From contig JBBQLH010000010.1 of the NCBI GenBank assembly GCA_038327685.1, forward strand, positions 1 to 61,488: a DNA stretch of 61,488 nucleotides, in the 5' to 3' direction. Numbering within the stretch: position 1 is the first letter of the stretch; the number at the start of each line of letters is the position of its first letter. The notes under the pieces are model-generated. The model saw only the letters and a list, made by a program, of their open reading frames with translations. It was not told where the DNA came from and ran no database searches. The translations under genes and the position numbers were made by a program. The stretch is from DASQFQ01 sp038327685 (lineage in GTDB: Bacteria > Actinomycetota > Thermoleophilia > Solirubrobacterales > Solirubrobacteraceae). Shown one piece after another: positions 52,006-60,780 of this stretch.

Positions 52006-53105
52006 GCGCCCGCCAGCTCCGCCACGGTGTCGTGGACGACGTGCATGAAGCGCCGCAGCCCGTCGATCTCGCACCACTCGTCGGGCCCGTGGGCGCCGTC
52101 GGCGCGCCCCGGCCCGCCGCTGGCGAACGGCACGCCGTAGAGGTGGTACGGGCCCCACCACGGCGCCTGCGCGGCGACCTTCGGCGTCGTGCCATGGCGC
52201 TCCATCACGCTCGCCATCGCCCGCATCGGCGGGGAGTCGATCGGCGCGGTGGCGGGCGGGTAGGTGCCTTTGACCACGAGCTCGACCCCGGCCGGCACGG
52301 CCGCGCGCACGCGCTCGAGCAGCTCGTCGCCGCCGTCGTCGAAGCGCAGGTCGATGCCGGCTCGCGCGCTGCCCGGCACGACGGTGCGGCTCTCGTCCTC
52401 CGGCGTGCCCGCGAGCATCCAGGTCACGTTCGCGGCCGGGATCGCCTCTCGCAGGGCGACGATCGCGCGCGCCAGGTTCGTGGCCGGCGACGGGACCTCG
52501 GCCCAGAACGCGGAGTGGACGTCGACGCCGTCGCCGGCCCGCAGCTCGAGCTCGTGCAGGCCCTTGCAGCCGGCCACGACCGGCGCGCTGCCGTCCTCGC
52601 CCTCGGCGAGGTCGAAGTCGAGCGCCCAGTCGGCGCGCAGCTCGTCGCGGTGGGCGGACCAGAACGCGCCGAGCCGCGGGCTGCCGAGCTCCTCCTCGCC
52701 CTCCATCAGCAGCACCTGGCGGCACGGGCTCCGGGTGCCGGCGAAGGCGAGCAGCCCGCCCGCGAGCGCGGCCTTGGAGTTCGCGGCGCCGCGCGCGTAG
52801 ATGCGGCCGTCGGCGACCTCGGCCGCGAACGGCTCGCGCGTCCAGCCCGACCCGGGCGGCTGGACGTCGTACATCCCGTAGCGAAGGATCGTCGGCCCCG
52901 GCCCGTCGATCACGCCGATCACGGTCGGGCGCTTCTCGCCCGGCTCGGCGATCGCGGCCGTGCCGCCCGCCGCCTCGATCAGCTCGCAGACCGCAGCGGC
53001 GGTCGAGCGCAGGTCGCCGTCGGCCGCCGAGACCGACGGGATCCGCAGGAACGCGCGGATGCGCTCGACGTGTGCGTGGAAGTCGCGGTCGATGGCCGCG
53101 TTCAC
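52002..53105 (-). CDS. M20-family peptidase-like protein with altered metal ligands
   Basis: This 367-aa protein has the M20 fold throughout: FLRIPSVSAADGDLRSTA, LRYGMYDVQPPGSGW, RIYARGAANSKAAL, LMEGEEELGSP and a lid-domain HSAFWAEVPSPATNL. The first metal His (GHYDVQ in relatives) is Met78, and the bridging Asp (GASDDK) is Asn109. The catalytic Glu pair remains. Two lost ligands argue against a normal di-zinc peptidase; a binding protein or a decaying enzyme is possible. GTG 53105 overlaps the LD-carboxypeptidase stop. Confidence 0.85.
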   Translation of the reverse strand: MNAAIDRDFHAHVERIRAFLRIPSVSAADGDLRSTAAAVCELIEAAGGTAAIAEPGEKRPTVIGVIDGPGPTILRYGMYDVQPPGSGWTREPFAAEVADGRIYARGAANSKAALAGGLLAFAGTRSPCRQVLLMEGEEELGSPRLGAFWSAHRDELRADWALDFDLAEGEDGSAPVVAGCKGLHELELRAGDGVDVHSAFWAEVPSPATNLARAIVALREAIPAANVTWMLAGTPEDESRTVVPGSARAGIDLRFDDGGDELLERVRAAVPAGVELVVKGTYPPATAPIDSPPMRAMASVMERHGTTPKVAAQAPWWGPYHLYGVPFASGGPGRADGAHGPDEWCEIDGLRRFMHVVHDTVAELAGA

Positions 53106-54052
53106 TTGACTCCCGGCTCGACGAGCTCGAGCGTCTTGGCGTCGCCGTCGAGGCGCGCGCGGGCGCCGAGCGGGATCGTCGCCATGTGCTTGCCGTGGCC
53201 GACGGGCACGTTGGCGATCGCGGGGATGCCGAGCGGCGCGATCAGCTCGTCGAGGATCTCCTCGATCGACAGGCTCGAGCCGACGTAGTCGGGAATGGTG
53301 AGGTCCTCGAGGTTGACGTTCGTGCCGAACACGAACCCCGCCGCGTTGTCGAGCTTGCCCGCGCGGATCAGGTGGTGCAGACCGGCGTCGACCATGTAGG
53401 GCTCCTCGTCGAGGTCCTCGACCATCACGATGCAGCCGTCGGTCTCGAGCTCGTAGGGCGTGCCGATGCTGTGGTTGAGCAGCGTCATGCAGCCGCCGAC
53501 GATCGGCGCCTCCGCGCTGCCGCCGCCCACGGTCAGCACGTATGGGTCCTCGGGGTCCTCGAAGACCCGGCCGAGGGGCTCGCCCTGGAAGGCGCGGTGG
53601 AACCACGCCTTGGTCTCCTCGGTCAGCTCGTCCTTCCTGCGCGTGAAGCGTGTGAAATTCGGGCCGTAGAACGTCGTCCACGGCCCGTGCTTCGCGAGCA
53701 TCAGGTGCAGCGCGGTGATGTCCGAGAAGCCGCAGAAGATGCGCGGGTCGCCGAGCGCGCTCCAGTCGATCAGGGGATACAGCCTCGCCGCGCCGTAACC
53801 GCCGCCGAGCGCGTGCACCATGTCGACGCCCGGCTCCCACAGCGCCCACTGCAGGTCGGCGGCACGGTGCTCGTCGGTGCCTGCGAGGTAGCCGTGGACC
53901 TCGCGGTGGTGCGGGCCGAAGACGACCTCGTAGCCGAGCCGCGTGAAGTAGTCGGTCGCCTGCTCGATCTCCGATCGCGTCTGCGGCGGGCTCGAGGGCG
54001 CGACGACGGCGATCCTGCCACCGTCGGGAAGGGCCGGTGGCTTGATGCGCAT
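53102..54052 (-). CDS. LD-carboxypeptidase / MccF-like S66 peptidase
   Basis: This 316-aa cytosolic serine peptidase has nucleophile Ser in FCGFSDITALHLML, Glu in VMVEDLDEEPYMVD and His in VGHGKHMATIP, with the Gly-rich HALGGGYGAARLYPLIDW before them. S66 enzymes trim D-Ala from murein tetrapeptides or inactivate microcin C-like peptide-nucleotides. It heads a leftward operon with an M20-like gene and remnants of creatininase and dipeptide ABC genes, so peptide or murein-peptide recycling is likely. The start lies 20 bases from a 27-bp palindrome. Confidence 0.92.
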   Translation of the reverse strand: MRIKPPALPDGGRIAVVAPSSPPQTRSEIEQATDYFTRLGYEVVFGPHHREVHGYLAGTDEHRAADLQWALWEPGVDMVHALGGGYGAARLYPLIDWSALGDPRIFCGFSDITALHLMLAKHGPWTTFYGPNFTRFTRRKDELTEETKAWFHRAFQGEPLGRVFEDPEDPYVLTVGGGSAEAPIVGGCMTLLNHSIGTPYELETDGCIVMVEDLDEEPYMVDAGLHHLIRAGKLDNAAGFVFGTNVNLEDLTIPDYVGSSLSIEEILDELIAPLGIPAIANVPVGHGKHMATIPLGARARLDGDAKTLELVEPGVK

Positions 54053-54071
54053 CGGCCGACCCTAAACGGTG

Positions 54072-54098
54072 CTATATTGGTCGTACTGACCAATATAG
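54072..54098. promoter_or_regulatory. 27-bp perfect inverted repeat between divergent operons
   Basis: CTATATTGGTC and its exact complement GACCAATATAG flank GTACT. The site is unusually AT-rich for this DNA. It lies between the S66 peptidase start (54052) and the SPFH gene start (54113), over both likely promoters. Length and symmetry fit a TetR-type dimer site. No such regulator is encoded in the window nearby. Confidence 0.8.
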
Positions 54099-54112
54099 AG
54101 AGGACGGTCGTC

Positions 54113-55063
54113 ATGGCCGAGATCACCACCTTCCCGCTGGTGCGCCACCTCAGGGCCGAGCCGACGGCGCACGTGCTGCACTACCGCCGCGGCGCGCTCG
54201 CCCGCGACGGCGCCGGCCTCGCGTTCTGGTTCCGGCCGATCCACACCGCGGTGGCCGAGGTCCCGATCGACGACCGCGAGCTGCCGTTCCTCTTCCATGT
54301 CCGCTCGACCGACTTCCAGGAGCTGACCGTTCAGGGCGCGATCGCCTTCCGGGTCGCCGACCCGCGGCTGCTCGCCCGCCGCGTCGACTTCACGATCGAC
54401 CTCGGCTCGGGCCGCTGGACGCAGGCGCCGCTCGAGCAGGTCGCGGCGCTGCTCACGCAGCTCGCGCAGCAGTTCGTGATCGACGAGCTGGTGCGGCTCG
54501 ACCTGGTCACGATCCTCACCGGCGGCGTCGCGCCGATCCGCGACCGCATCGCCGGCGGGCTGGCCGGCGAGCCGGCCCTCGGCGAGCTCGGGCTCGAGGT
54601 CGTCGCGGTGCGGGTCGCGGCGGTGACGCCAACCGCCGAGGTCGAGAAGGCGCTGCGCCAGCCGACCCGCGAGGCGATCCAGCAGCAGGCCGACGAGGCG
54701 ACGTTCGCGCGGCGGGCGCTGGCCGTCGAGAAGGAGCGCGCGATCGGCGAGAACGAGCTCCAGAACCGCATCGAGCTCGCCCGCCGGCAGGAGCAGCTCG
54801 TCGAGCAGGACGCCGCCAACCAGGCCGTCGAGGCGCAGGCCACCGACGAGCGGACGCGGCTCTCCGTCAAGCGCGAGGCCGACACGATCGACCTCGTGGA
54901 GGCGGCGCGCCTGCGCGCCGAGCGCGAGCGCGCGGAGATCCAGTCCGCGATGCCGCCCGAGGTGCTGCTGGCGCTGGCGCTGCGCGAGCTCGCCGGGGGG
55001 CTCGACGAGCTCACGGTGACGCCCGACCTCGTCGCGCCGCTGCTCAAGCGGCTGTCGGCCTAG
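54113..55063 (+). CDS. SPFH/Band-7 (stomatin-like) protein
   Basis: This 316-aa protein has an SPFH domain at about residues 10-190 (FLFHVRSTDFQELTVQGAIA, FRVADPRLLARRVDF, GLEVVAVRVAAVTPTAEVEK). A long charged coiled coil follows (EATFARRALAVEKERAIGEN, TRLSVKREADTIDLVEAARL). It lacks an obvious N-terminal membrane helix, so it may bind membranes peripherally. SPFH proteins form oligomeric rings or microdomains. GAGAGGA precedes ATG 54113. It is followed at two bases by a NAD-kinase-like gene. Confidence 0.88.
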   Translation: MAEITTFPLVRHLRAEPTAHVLHYRRGALARDGAGLAFWFRPIHTAVAEVPIDDRELPFLFHVRSTDFQELTVQGAIAFRVADPRLLARRVDFTIDLGSGRWTQAPLEQVAALLTQLAQQFVIDELVRLDLVTILTGGVAPIRDRIAGGLAGEPALGELGLEVVAVRVAAVTPTAEVEKALRQPTREAIQQQADEATFARRALAVEKERAIGENELQNRIELARRQEQLVEQDAANQAVEAQATDERTRLSVKREADTIDLVEAARLRAERERAEIQSAMPPEVLLALALRELAGGLDELTVTPDLVAPLLKRLSA

Positions 55064-55065
55064 CC

Positions 55066-55941
55066 ATGCTCCCCCGCGCGGTCCTCGTCGAACGCCCGAC
55101 GGAGTACACCGAGCTGCTCGCGCGCCACGGCACGCGCGAGCAGGCCCGCTTCTTCCTCCACGCCCGCGACCGCACGCTCGAGGAGGTCGAGGGCCGCCAT
55201 CGCGCGATGGCGGCGGCGCGGGCGACCGTGCTCGCCGCGATCCCGAGCGACTGGCGGCGCGCCGCCGTCACCCGTCCGGAGCTCGACCGCTTCCTGTTCG
55301 AGCCCGAGGACGTCGTCGTCGTGCTCGGTCAGGACGGCCTGGTGGCCAACGTCGCCAAGTACCTCGACGGCCAGCCGGTGATCGGCCTCAACCTCGAGCC
55401 CGGCGTGCTCGTCCCCCACCTCCCCGGCGCGGCGGCCGACCTGCTGGCCGACGTGGCGGCCGGGCGCGCGGCGATCGAGCACCGCACGATGGCGGCCGCG
55501 CGGCTCGACGACGGCCAGGAGCTGCTCGCGCTCAACGAGGTCTTCGTCGGGCACGTGTCGCACCAGTCCGCCCGCTACGCGCTGCGCGTCGGCGAGCGCG
55601 CCGAGCGCCAGTCGTCCTCCGGCCTGATCGTCGCGACCGGCACCGGCGCCACCGGCTGGGCCGCGAGCATCCACCGCGAGCGCCACTCGGGCCTGCGCCT
55701 GCCCGCGCCCGAGGAGCCCGTCCTGAGCTTCTTCGTCCGCGAGCCGTGGCCGAGCGCGGGCACCGGCACGGAGCTCTCCGAGGGCCTGCTCGGCGCCGGC
55801 GCCGCGCTCGAGCTGCAGTGCGAGATGAACGCGGGCGGGGTCGTCTTCGGCGACGGCATCGAGGCCGACCACCTCACGCTCGACTGGGGGCAGCGCGTGG
55901 AGGTGCGCGTGGCGGACTCCAAGCTGCAGCTCGCGCGCTAG
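55066..55941 (+). CDS. NAD kinase-like protein
   Basis: This 291-aa protein is of the NAD/diacylglycerol kinase superfamily. The GGDGT motif appears as VLGQDGLVANVAKYL, the NE motif as LLALNEVFVGH, and the Ser/Gly loop as SSSGLIVATGTGATGW. GDGIEADHLTLDWG corresponds to the C-terminal sheet. The altered GGDGT (GQDGL) leaves the catalytic Asp but makes activity uncertain. It is tightly paired with the SPFH gene. Confidence 0.85.
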   Translation: MLPRAVLVERPTEYTELLARHGTREQARFFLHARDRTLEEVEGRHRAMAAARATVLAAIPSDWRRAAVTRPELDRFLFEPEDVVVVLGQDGLVANVAKYLDGQPVIGLNLEPGVLVPHLPGAAADLLADVAAGRAAIEHRTMAAARLDDGQELLALNEVFVGHVSHQSARYALRVGERAERQSSSGLIVATGTGATGWAASIHRERHSGLRLPAPEEPVLSFFVREPWPSAGTGTELSEGLLGAGAALELQCEMNAGGVVFGDGIEADHLTLDWGQRVEVRVADSKLQLAR

Positions 55942-55951
55942 CGTGCGGCGA

Positions 55952-57112
55952 ATGGACTTCGACCTCTCAGACGAGCAGCAGCTGATCCGCGAGACCGCTC
56001 GCGACTTCACCGACAAGGAGATCGTGCCTCGCGCGCGCGACAACGACCGCAACTGCCACTTCGACACCGAGCTGATCGGCAAGATCGCCGACCAGGGCTA
56101 CCTCGGGGCGATCGTCCCGCGCGAGTACGGCGGCGCCGGGCTCGACTACGTCACCTACGCGCTCGTGGTCGAGGAGATCGGCCGCGGCTGCTCCTCGATG
56201 CGTACGGTCGTGTCGGTGCAGACCTCGCTCGTCTGCTCGTCGATCGTGCGCTGGGGCACGGAGGAGCAGAAGCGACAGTGGCTCCCGCACTTGTGCTCGG
56301 GCGAGGCGCTCGGCTGCTTCGGCCTGACCGAGCCCGACACGGGCTCGGACGCCGCCAACCAGCGCACGCGCGCGAAGAAGGTCGACGGCGGCTGGGAGAT
56401 CACCGGCAACAAGATGTGGATCTCGACCGGCAACTACGCGCAGCTCGCGCTGATCTTCGCCCAGACCGACCCCGAGAAGGGCCACCGCGGGCTCGCCGCC
56501 TTCCTCGTCCCGACCGACTCCGAGGGCTTCACGACCCAGGCGATCCACGGCAAGATGGGCATGCGCGGCGCGGACACGGCGGAGCTCAACCTCGACGCCG
56601 TCAAGGTCGGCGACGACGCGCTCATGGGCGAGGTCGGCGAGGGCTTCAAGATCGCGATGAGCGCGCTCGACTCGGGCCGCTACTCCGTCGCCGCCGGCTG
56701 CGTCGGCATCTGCCAGGGCTCACTCGACGCCTCGGTCGCCTACGCCAAGGAGCGCCAGCAGTTCGGGCGCCCGATCGGCTCCTTCCAGCTCGTGCAGGCG
56801 ATGATCGCCGACATCCGCGTGCAGACCGACGCCGCGCGCATGCTCGTGTGGCGCGCCGGGTTCCTCAAGGACCAGGGCCGGCCCTCGACCACGGAGACCT
56901 CGGTCGCGAAGCTCTACGCCACCGAGGCGGGGCAGAACTGCGCGCACCTGGCGATCCAGGTCCACGGCGGCTCGGGCTACGTCGACGACCACCCGGTCGA
57001 GCGCTACTTCCGCGACACGCGGGTCACCACCCTCTACGAGGGCACGTCGCAGATCCAGAAGCTGATCATCGGGCGCGCCGAGACCGGCCTCAACGCACTC
57101 GTCCCGTCGTAG
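55952..57112 (+). CDS. Acyl-CoA dehydrogenase (short/medium-chain type)
   Basis: This 386-aa flavoenzyme starts MDFDLSDEQQLIRETARDF. FAD and substrate segments are CFGLTEPDTGSDAANQRT and WISTGNYAQLALIFAQTD. The catalytic Glu lies in TTLYEGTSQIQKLIIGR, and VHGGSGYVDDHPVERYFRD is diagnostic. It likely works with the 3-hydroxyacyl-CoA dehydrogenase encoded 430 bases downstream in beta-oxidation or a butyryl-CoA route. Confidence 0.95.
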   Translation: MDFDLSDEQQLIRETARDFTDKEIVPRARDNDRNCHFDTELIGKIADQGYLGAIVPREYGGAGLDYVTYALVVEEIGRGCSSMRTVVSVQTSLVCSSIVRWGTEEQKRQWLPHLCSGEALGCFGLTEPDTGSDAANQRTRAKKVDGGWEITGNKMWISTGNYAQLALIFAQTDPEKGHRGLAAFLVPTDSEGFTTQAIHGKMGMRGADTAELNLDAVKVGDDALMGEVGEGFKIAMSALDSGRYSVAAGCVGICQGSLDASVAYAKERQQFGRPIGSFQLVQAMIADIRVQTDAARMLVWRAGFLKDQGRPSTTETSVAKLYATEAGQNCAHLAIQVHGGSGYVDDHPVERYFRDTRVTTLYEGTSQIQKLIIGRAETGLNALVPS

Positions 57113-57160
57113 TGGGTCTTCTCGTGACGTGGAACGTTGCGGGAAGGCCGACTAGCTCGC

Positions 57161-57438
57161 TCAGAAGCAGAAGGCGCGCGCATAGGTCAGTGCAGCGGCG
57201 AGCCCGCGGCGGGGTCCCGGGCCGGGGCGCGGGCCGCTGATCACCCAGATGCAGGCCGCGAGCACCCCGGCGGCGGCGAGGTGCGCGGGCGCGAGCGCGG
57301 TCGCGAACGTCGACGGCACGAGGCTCGTGTTGCAGCCGTCCCGGACCGGCACGAGGATCGACTGGAAGAGGAGGACGACCCCGCCAGCGCGAACGCGCCG
57401 ACCGCGAGTGGGAGGAGCGCCGGCTGGCGAGCGGCCAT
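57161..57438 (-). pseudogene. Small membrane protein gene with a one-base frameshift
   Basis: ATG 57438 gives MAARQPALLPLAVGAFALAG and then runs into a Ser-only stretch. Adding one G to the GGGG run near 57377 restores VVLLFQSILVPVRDGCNTSL and HLAAAGVLAACIWVISGPRP, a plausible two- to three-helix membrane protein ending at 57161. The homopolymer position means a sequencing error is as likely as a real mutation. No family is recognised. Confidence 0.5.
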
Positions 57439-57542
57439 GCCCGAGGTACGCCGTGGGCGACAGCGGTTACCGCCGCTGGACCCGTGTTCGATGCCGGACG
57501 GGCGGGGTATGAGCGCGGGATGATGCCCCGGCGTCGAGTCCC

Positions 57543-59105
57543 GTGCGGAGCGGTGCGTTGAGCGCACCGGGCGTCGTCGCGGTGCTCGGCGCGGGCACGA
57601 TGGGCGCCGGCATCGCGCAGCTCGCGTGCGGCGCGGGCGCGCGCACGCTCGTGCACGACCCTGACGCGGACGCGCTCGAGCGCGGGCTCGCGGGCATCCG
57701 CAAGCGGCTCGGCCGCGAGGTCGAGAAGGGGCGACTCGAGGAGGGCGCGGCGGGGCCGCTCGAGGCGGCCGCGGACGTGGGCGCGCTCGCCGACGCCGAC
57801 GTCGTCATCGAGGCGGCGCCGGAGTCGCTCGAGCTCAAGCGCGAGCTGTTCGGGAGCGTGGCCGAGGTCGTGCGCGAGGACTGCGTGCTCGCCACCAACA
57901 CGTCCTCGCTGAGCGTCACCGAGATCGCGGCCGGTGTGCCGGGCCCCGAGCGCGTGGTCGGCATGCACTTCTTCAACCCGGCGCCGGTCATGAAGCTCGT
58001 CGAGGTGGTCGCGGGCGAGCGGTCGGGCGAGGCGGCGCTCGCGACGACGCGCGAGCTCGGCCGCGCGATGGGCCGGCGAGTGATCGACGCGTCCGACGGG
58101 CCCGGCTTCCTCGTCAACCGCTGCGGGCGGCCGTTCGGGCTCGAGGCGCTGCGGCTCGTGCAGGAGGGGCTCGCGACCCCCGAGCAGGTCGACCGCGTCT
58201 GCCGGCTGGGCGGCGGCTTCCGGATGGGGCCGTTCGAGCTGATGGACCTCGTGGGGGTGGACGTCGGCTTCGAGGTCTCGAAGTCCTTCTACGCGCAGTC
58301 CTTCGGCGAGCCACGCTGGCGCCCGTCGATGCTCGCCGCGCGCAAGGTCGCCTCCGGAAACCTCGGCCGCAAGACCGGCCGCGGCTGGTACGAGTACCCC
58401 GAGGCGGGCTCGCACCGCGCGGAGGACCCGCCCGCCCCGGAGGCGGGCGGCGGCGACGGCCGGCTCGTGGTGATCGCCGGCGGCTCCGCCCTGGCGGAGG
58501 CGCTGGCCGGCGAAGCGGAGGAGGCGGGCTGGCGGGTGGCGGACCCGGAGGAGGCCGCGGGTGAGGACGTGCCCGCGCTGATCGTCGACTGCGGCGGCCT
58601 CGACCCCGAGGTGACGCTCCAGGGCGGGCCCCAGCTCGTGCTGTGCGACGAGGCGCCGCTCGCCGAGCTCGACCCGGAGGGCAGCGCGGCCGGCTTCTTC
58701 GCCGCCGTGCCGCTCGGCGGGCTCGTCGAGCTCACGCGCAGCCCGACCACCTCGGACGCCGCCGCGCGCGCCGCCGAAGCGTTCTTCGCGTCGCTCGGCC
58801 GCCACGTCGAGTGGGTCGGCGACGCGCCCGGCCTCGTGCTCGGGCGGATCGTCGCGCAGCTCGTCAATGAAGCTTGCTTCGCGCTCGGCGAGGGCGTCGG
58901 CGCCGCGGAGGACATCGACGCCGGCATGGTCCTCGGGCTCAACCACCCGCGCGGCCCGCTCGAGTGGGGAGACGCGATCGGTCCGGCGGCGGTGCTCGGC
59001 GTCCTCGCCGGCCTGTGCGAGGAGTACCGCGAGGAGCGTTACCGCGCCGCGCCCGCCCTGCTGCGCGCGGTGCGTACTGGAGGCTCGCTGCGCGGCCTAC
59101 AGTGA
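57543..59105 (+). CDS. 3-hydroxyacyl-CoA dehydrogenase
   Basis: This 520-aa enzyme begins with an NAD-binding Rossmann motif (VLGAGTMGAGIAQLACGAG). The catalytic region follows: TNTSSLSVTEIAAG, VGMHFFNPAPVMKLVEVV (active His) and DGPGFLVNR. A 3HCDH domain (FRMGPFELMDLVGVDVG) and a second C-terminal 3HCDH domain (IVAQLVNEACFALGEGVGAA, LNHPRGPLEWGD) match PaaH-type proteins. The start may be GTG 57543 or the nearby TTG 57558, which has GGAG upstream. It oxidises 3-hydroxyacyl-CoA to 3-ketoacyl-CoA. Confidence 0.93.
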   Translation: MRSGALSAPGVVAVLGAGTMGAGIAQLACGAGARTLVHDPDADALERGLAGIRKRLGREVEKGRLEEGAAGPLEAAADVGALADADVVIEAAPESLELKRELFGSVAEVVREDCVLATNTSSLSVTEIAAGVPGPERVVGMHFFNPAPVMKLVEVVAGERSGEAALATTRELGRAMGRRVIDASDGPGFLVNRCGRPFGLEALRLVQEGLATPEQVDRVCRLGGGFRMGPFELMDLVGVDVGFEVSKSFYAQSFGEPRWRPSMLAARKVASGNLGRKTGRGWYEYPEAGSHRAEDPPAPEAGGGDGRLVVIAGGSALAEALAGEAEEAGWRVADPEEAAGEDVPALIVDCGGLDPEVTLQGGPQLVLCDEAPLAELDPEGSAAGFFAAVPLGGLVELTRSPTTSDAAARAAEAFFASLGRHVEWVGDAPGLVLGRIVAQLVNEACFALGEGVGAAEDIDAGMVLGLNHPRGPLEWGDAIGPAAVLGVLAGLCEEYREERYRAAPALLRAVRTGGSLRGLQ

Positions 59106-59106
59106 G

Positions 59107-60714
59107 GTGGTGCCGCGCCGCCTCCTCTTCGCCGCCCTGCTCGGGGCGGCGCTCCTCCCGTCCGGCGCGTCCGCCGCTGCGCCGCGCCCGGCCGTCACGC
59201 TCCCGGGCGACGCAGCGGCCGCCTCCGTGCGCGCGGACGGCTCCACCTGGATCGTCGGCGCGCGACCGAGCCGCGCCGCCGATGCGCGCGCCGCCGCCCA
59301 CGGCGCCCGCCGCGCGGGCAGCGGCGCCTACGTCATCGCCCGCGGCCGCGCGCGCGCGCTCGCCCGCGCGCTCCGCGCCCGCGGGATGCTGCTCTACGCC
59401 GAGCCCGACCGGCTCGCCCGCCGGATGCAGGGCCCGGCGCCCGACCCGCTCGACGCCCGCGCGGCGTGGCGCGCCGCGATCGTCGACCCGAGCCTGGTCC
59501 CGCCGCCCGTCACGCCGCAGAGCCCGCTGCTCGCGCTCGTCGACTCCCAGGCCGACCCGAGCCACCCGGAGTTCGCAGGCGGCAACTTCTCGTCGCTGGG
59601 CGGGCACCCGCTGCTGTCGGCCCACGGGACGGAGACCGCCGCGGTCGCCGCGGCGCCGAAGAACGACGTCGGCATCCTCGGCGTCTGGCCGGGCATGCGC
59701 GCGCTCAACGTGGCGCTGCCCGAGGAGATCCGCTGCTCCGACTCGGTGAGCGGCATCGCCCGCGCGATCACGCAGGGCGCCGCGGTCATCAACATGAGCT
59801 ACGGGGCGACGGCCCCCTGCTTCGCCGAGTACGCCCAGCTGCAGCTCGCGACCGCGAAGGGCATCACGCTCGTGGCGGCGGCGGGCAACGAGCTGAGCAA
59901 CGGCAACCCGCTGCTGTTCCCCGCCTCGCTGCCGCACGTGCTGACGGTGGCGGCGCTCGACTCGGACCTCAAGCCGCCGTTCTTCTCGAGCGCGTCGGCG
60001 GCGGTCGACCTGTCGGCGCCCGGCGTCGGCATCCTCACCGCCACGCCGCCGCAGTTCGACGGCGACGGCGCGGCCGACGGCTACGAGGCCGTGACCGGCA
60101 CGAGCTTCTCCGCCCCGATGGTGGCGGCCGCCGCGGCGTGGCTGCGGGCCGCGAAGCCGAACCTCAAGGTCGACCAGGTCGCCCAGACCCTGCGCGGCTC
60201 CGCGCGCGACCTCGGCCGGCGCGGTTGGGACTCGGCGACCGGCTACGGCTTGCTGTCGGTGCGCGCGGCGCTGAGCCGCGCCACGCCCGCGAGCGACCCG
60301 CACGAGCCCAACGACGACATGGCCTGGGTCGACGGCCGCGCGCTCGGGCACGTCGACCGCCCGATCTGGCACGGCGGCCGGCCGCGCCGCGTGCATGCGC
60401 TGGTCGACAAGTACGAGGACCCGGCCGACGTCTACCGCATCGTCTTCCCGCCCCATGCGGAGGTGCGCGTCACGCTCCAGCCGCGCTTCGGCGACCCCGA
60501 CCTCGCCGCCTTCACCCGCAGCGCCAAGTCGACCAGCGACGACGAGCAGATCATCGGCCGCTCGCGCCACAACGGGCGCCACAAGGACTCCCTGGCTCTG
60601 CGCAACCCGTCCCGGCACGCGCGCACCGCCTTCCTCGTCGCCTACATCGACAACGACACCCGCACGCTCGACTCGCGCTACGACCTCAGCGTGCGACGCG
60701 TGAAGCGGCACTGA
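59107..60714 (+). CDS. Secreted subtilisin-like serine protease (S8)
   Basis: This 535-aa exported protease has signal peptide RRLLFAALLGAALLPSGASA and a propeptide-like region to about residue 120. The triad is Asp in LALVDSQADPSHPEF, His in SAHGTETAAVAAAPKN and Ser in GTSFSAPMVAAAAAWL. Oxyanion Asn is in LVAAAGNELSNGNP. A C-terminal pre-peptidase-like beta domain (about 400-535) contains DPHEPNDDMAWVDG. GTG 59107 or 59110 starts just after the dehydrogenase stop, so the two are co-transcribed at least in part. Confidence 0.92.
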   Translation: MVPRRLLFAALLGAALLPSGASAAAPRPAVTLPGDAAAASVRADGSTWIVGARPSRAADARAAAHGARRAGSGAYVIARGRARALARALRARGMLLYAEPDRLARRMQGPAPDPLDARAAWRAAIVDPSLVPPPVTPQSPLLALVDSQADPSHPEFAGGNFSSLGGHPLLSAHGTETAAVAAAPKNDVGILGVWPGMRALNVALPEEIRCSDSVSGIARAITQGAAVINMSYGATAPCFAEYAQLQLATAKGITLVAAAGNELSNGNPLLFPASLPHVLTVAALDSDLKPPFFSSASAAVDLSAPGVGILTATPPQFDGDGAADGYEAVTGTSFSAPMVAAAAAWLRAAKPNLKVDQVAQTLRGSARDLGRRGWDSATGYGLLSVRAALSRATPASDPHEPNDDMAWVDGRALGHVDRPIWHGGRPRRVHALVDKYEDPADVYRIVFPPHAEVRVTLQPRFGDPDLAAFTRSAKSTSDDEQIIGRSRHNGRHKDSLALRNPSRHARTAFLVAYIDNDTRTLDSRYDLSVRRVKRH

Positions 60715-60780
60715 GCGTTCCGCGTATCACAGGGCCTGCGCTCAGCTCTTAACGGCGTCCCTCACCCACCAAGGAGCGCC

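Noticed and set aside
53102..54052. Loss of the catalytic Ser in the S66 peptidase because GGYGS reads GGYGA
   Set aside because: The nucleophile in this family is in the later GFSDIT motif, which is intact.
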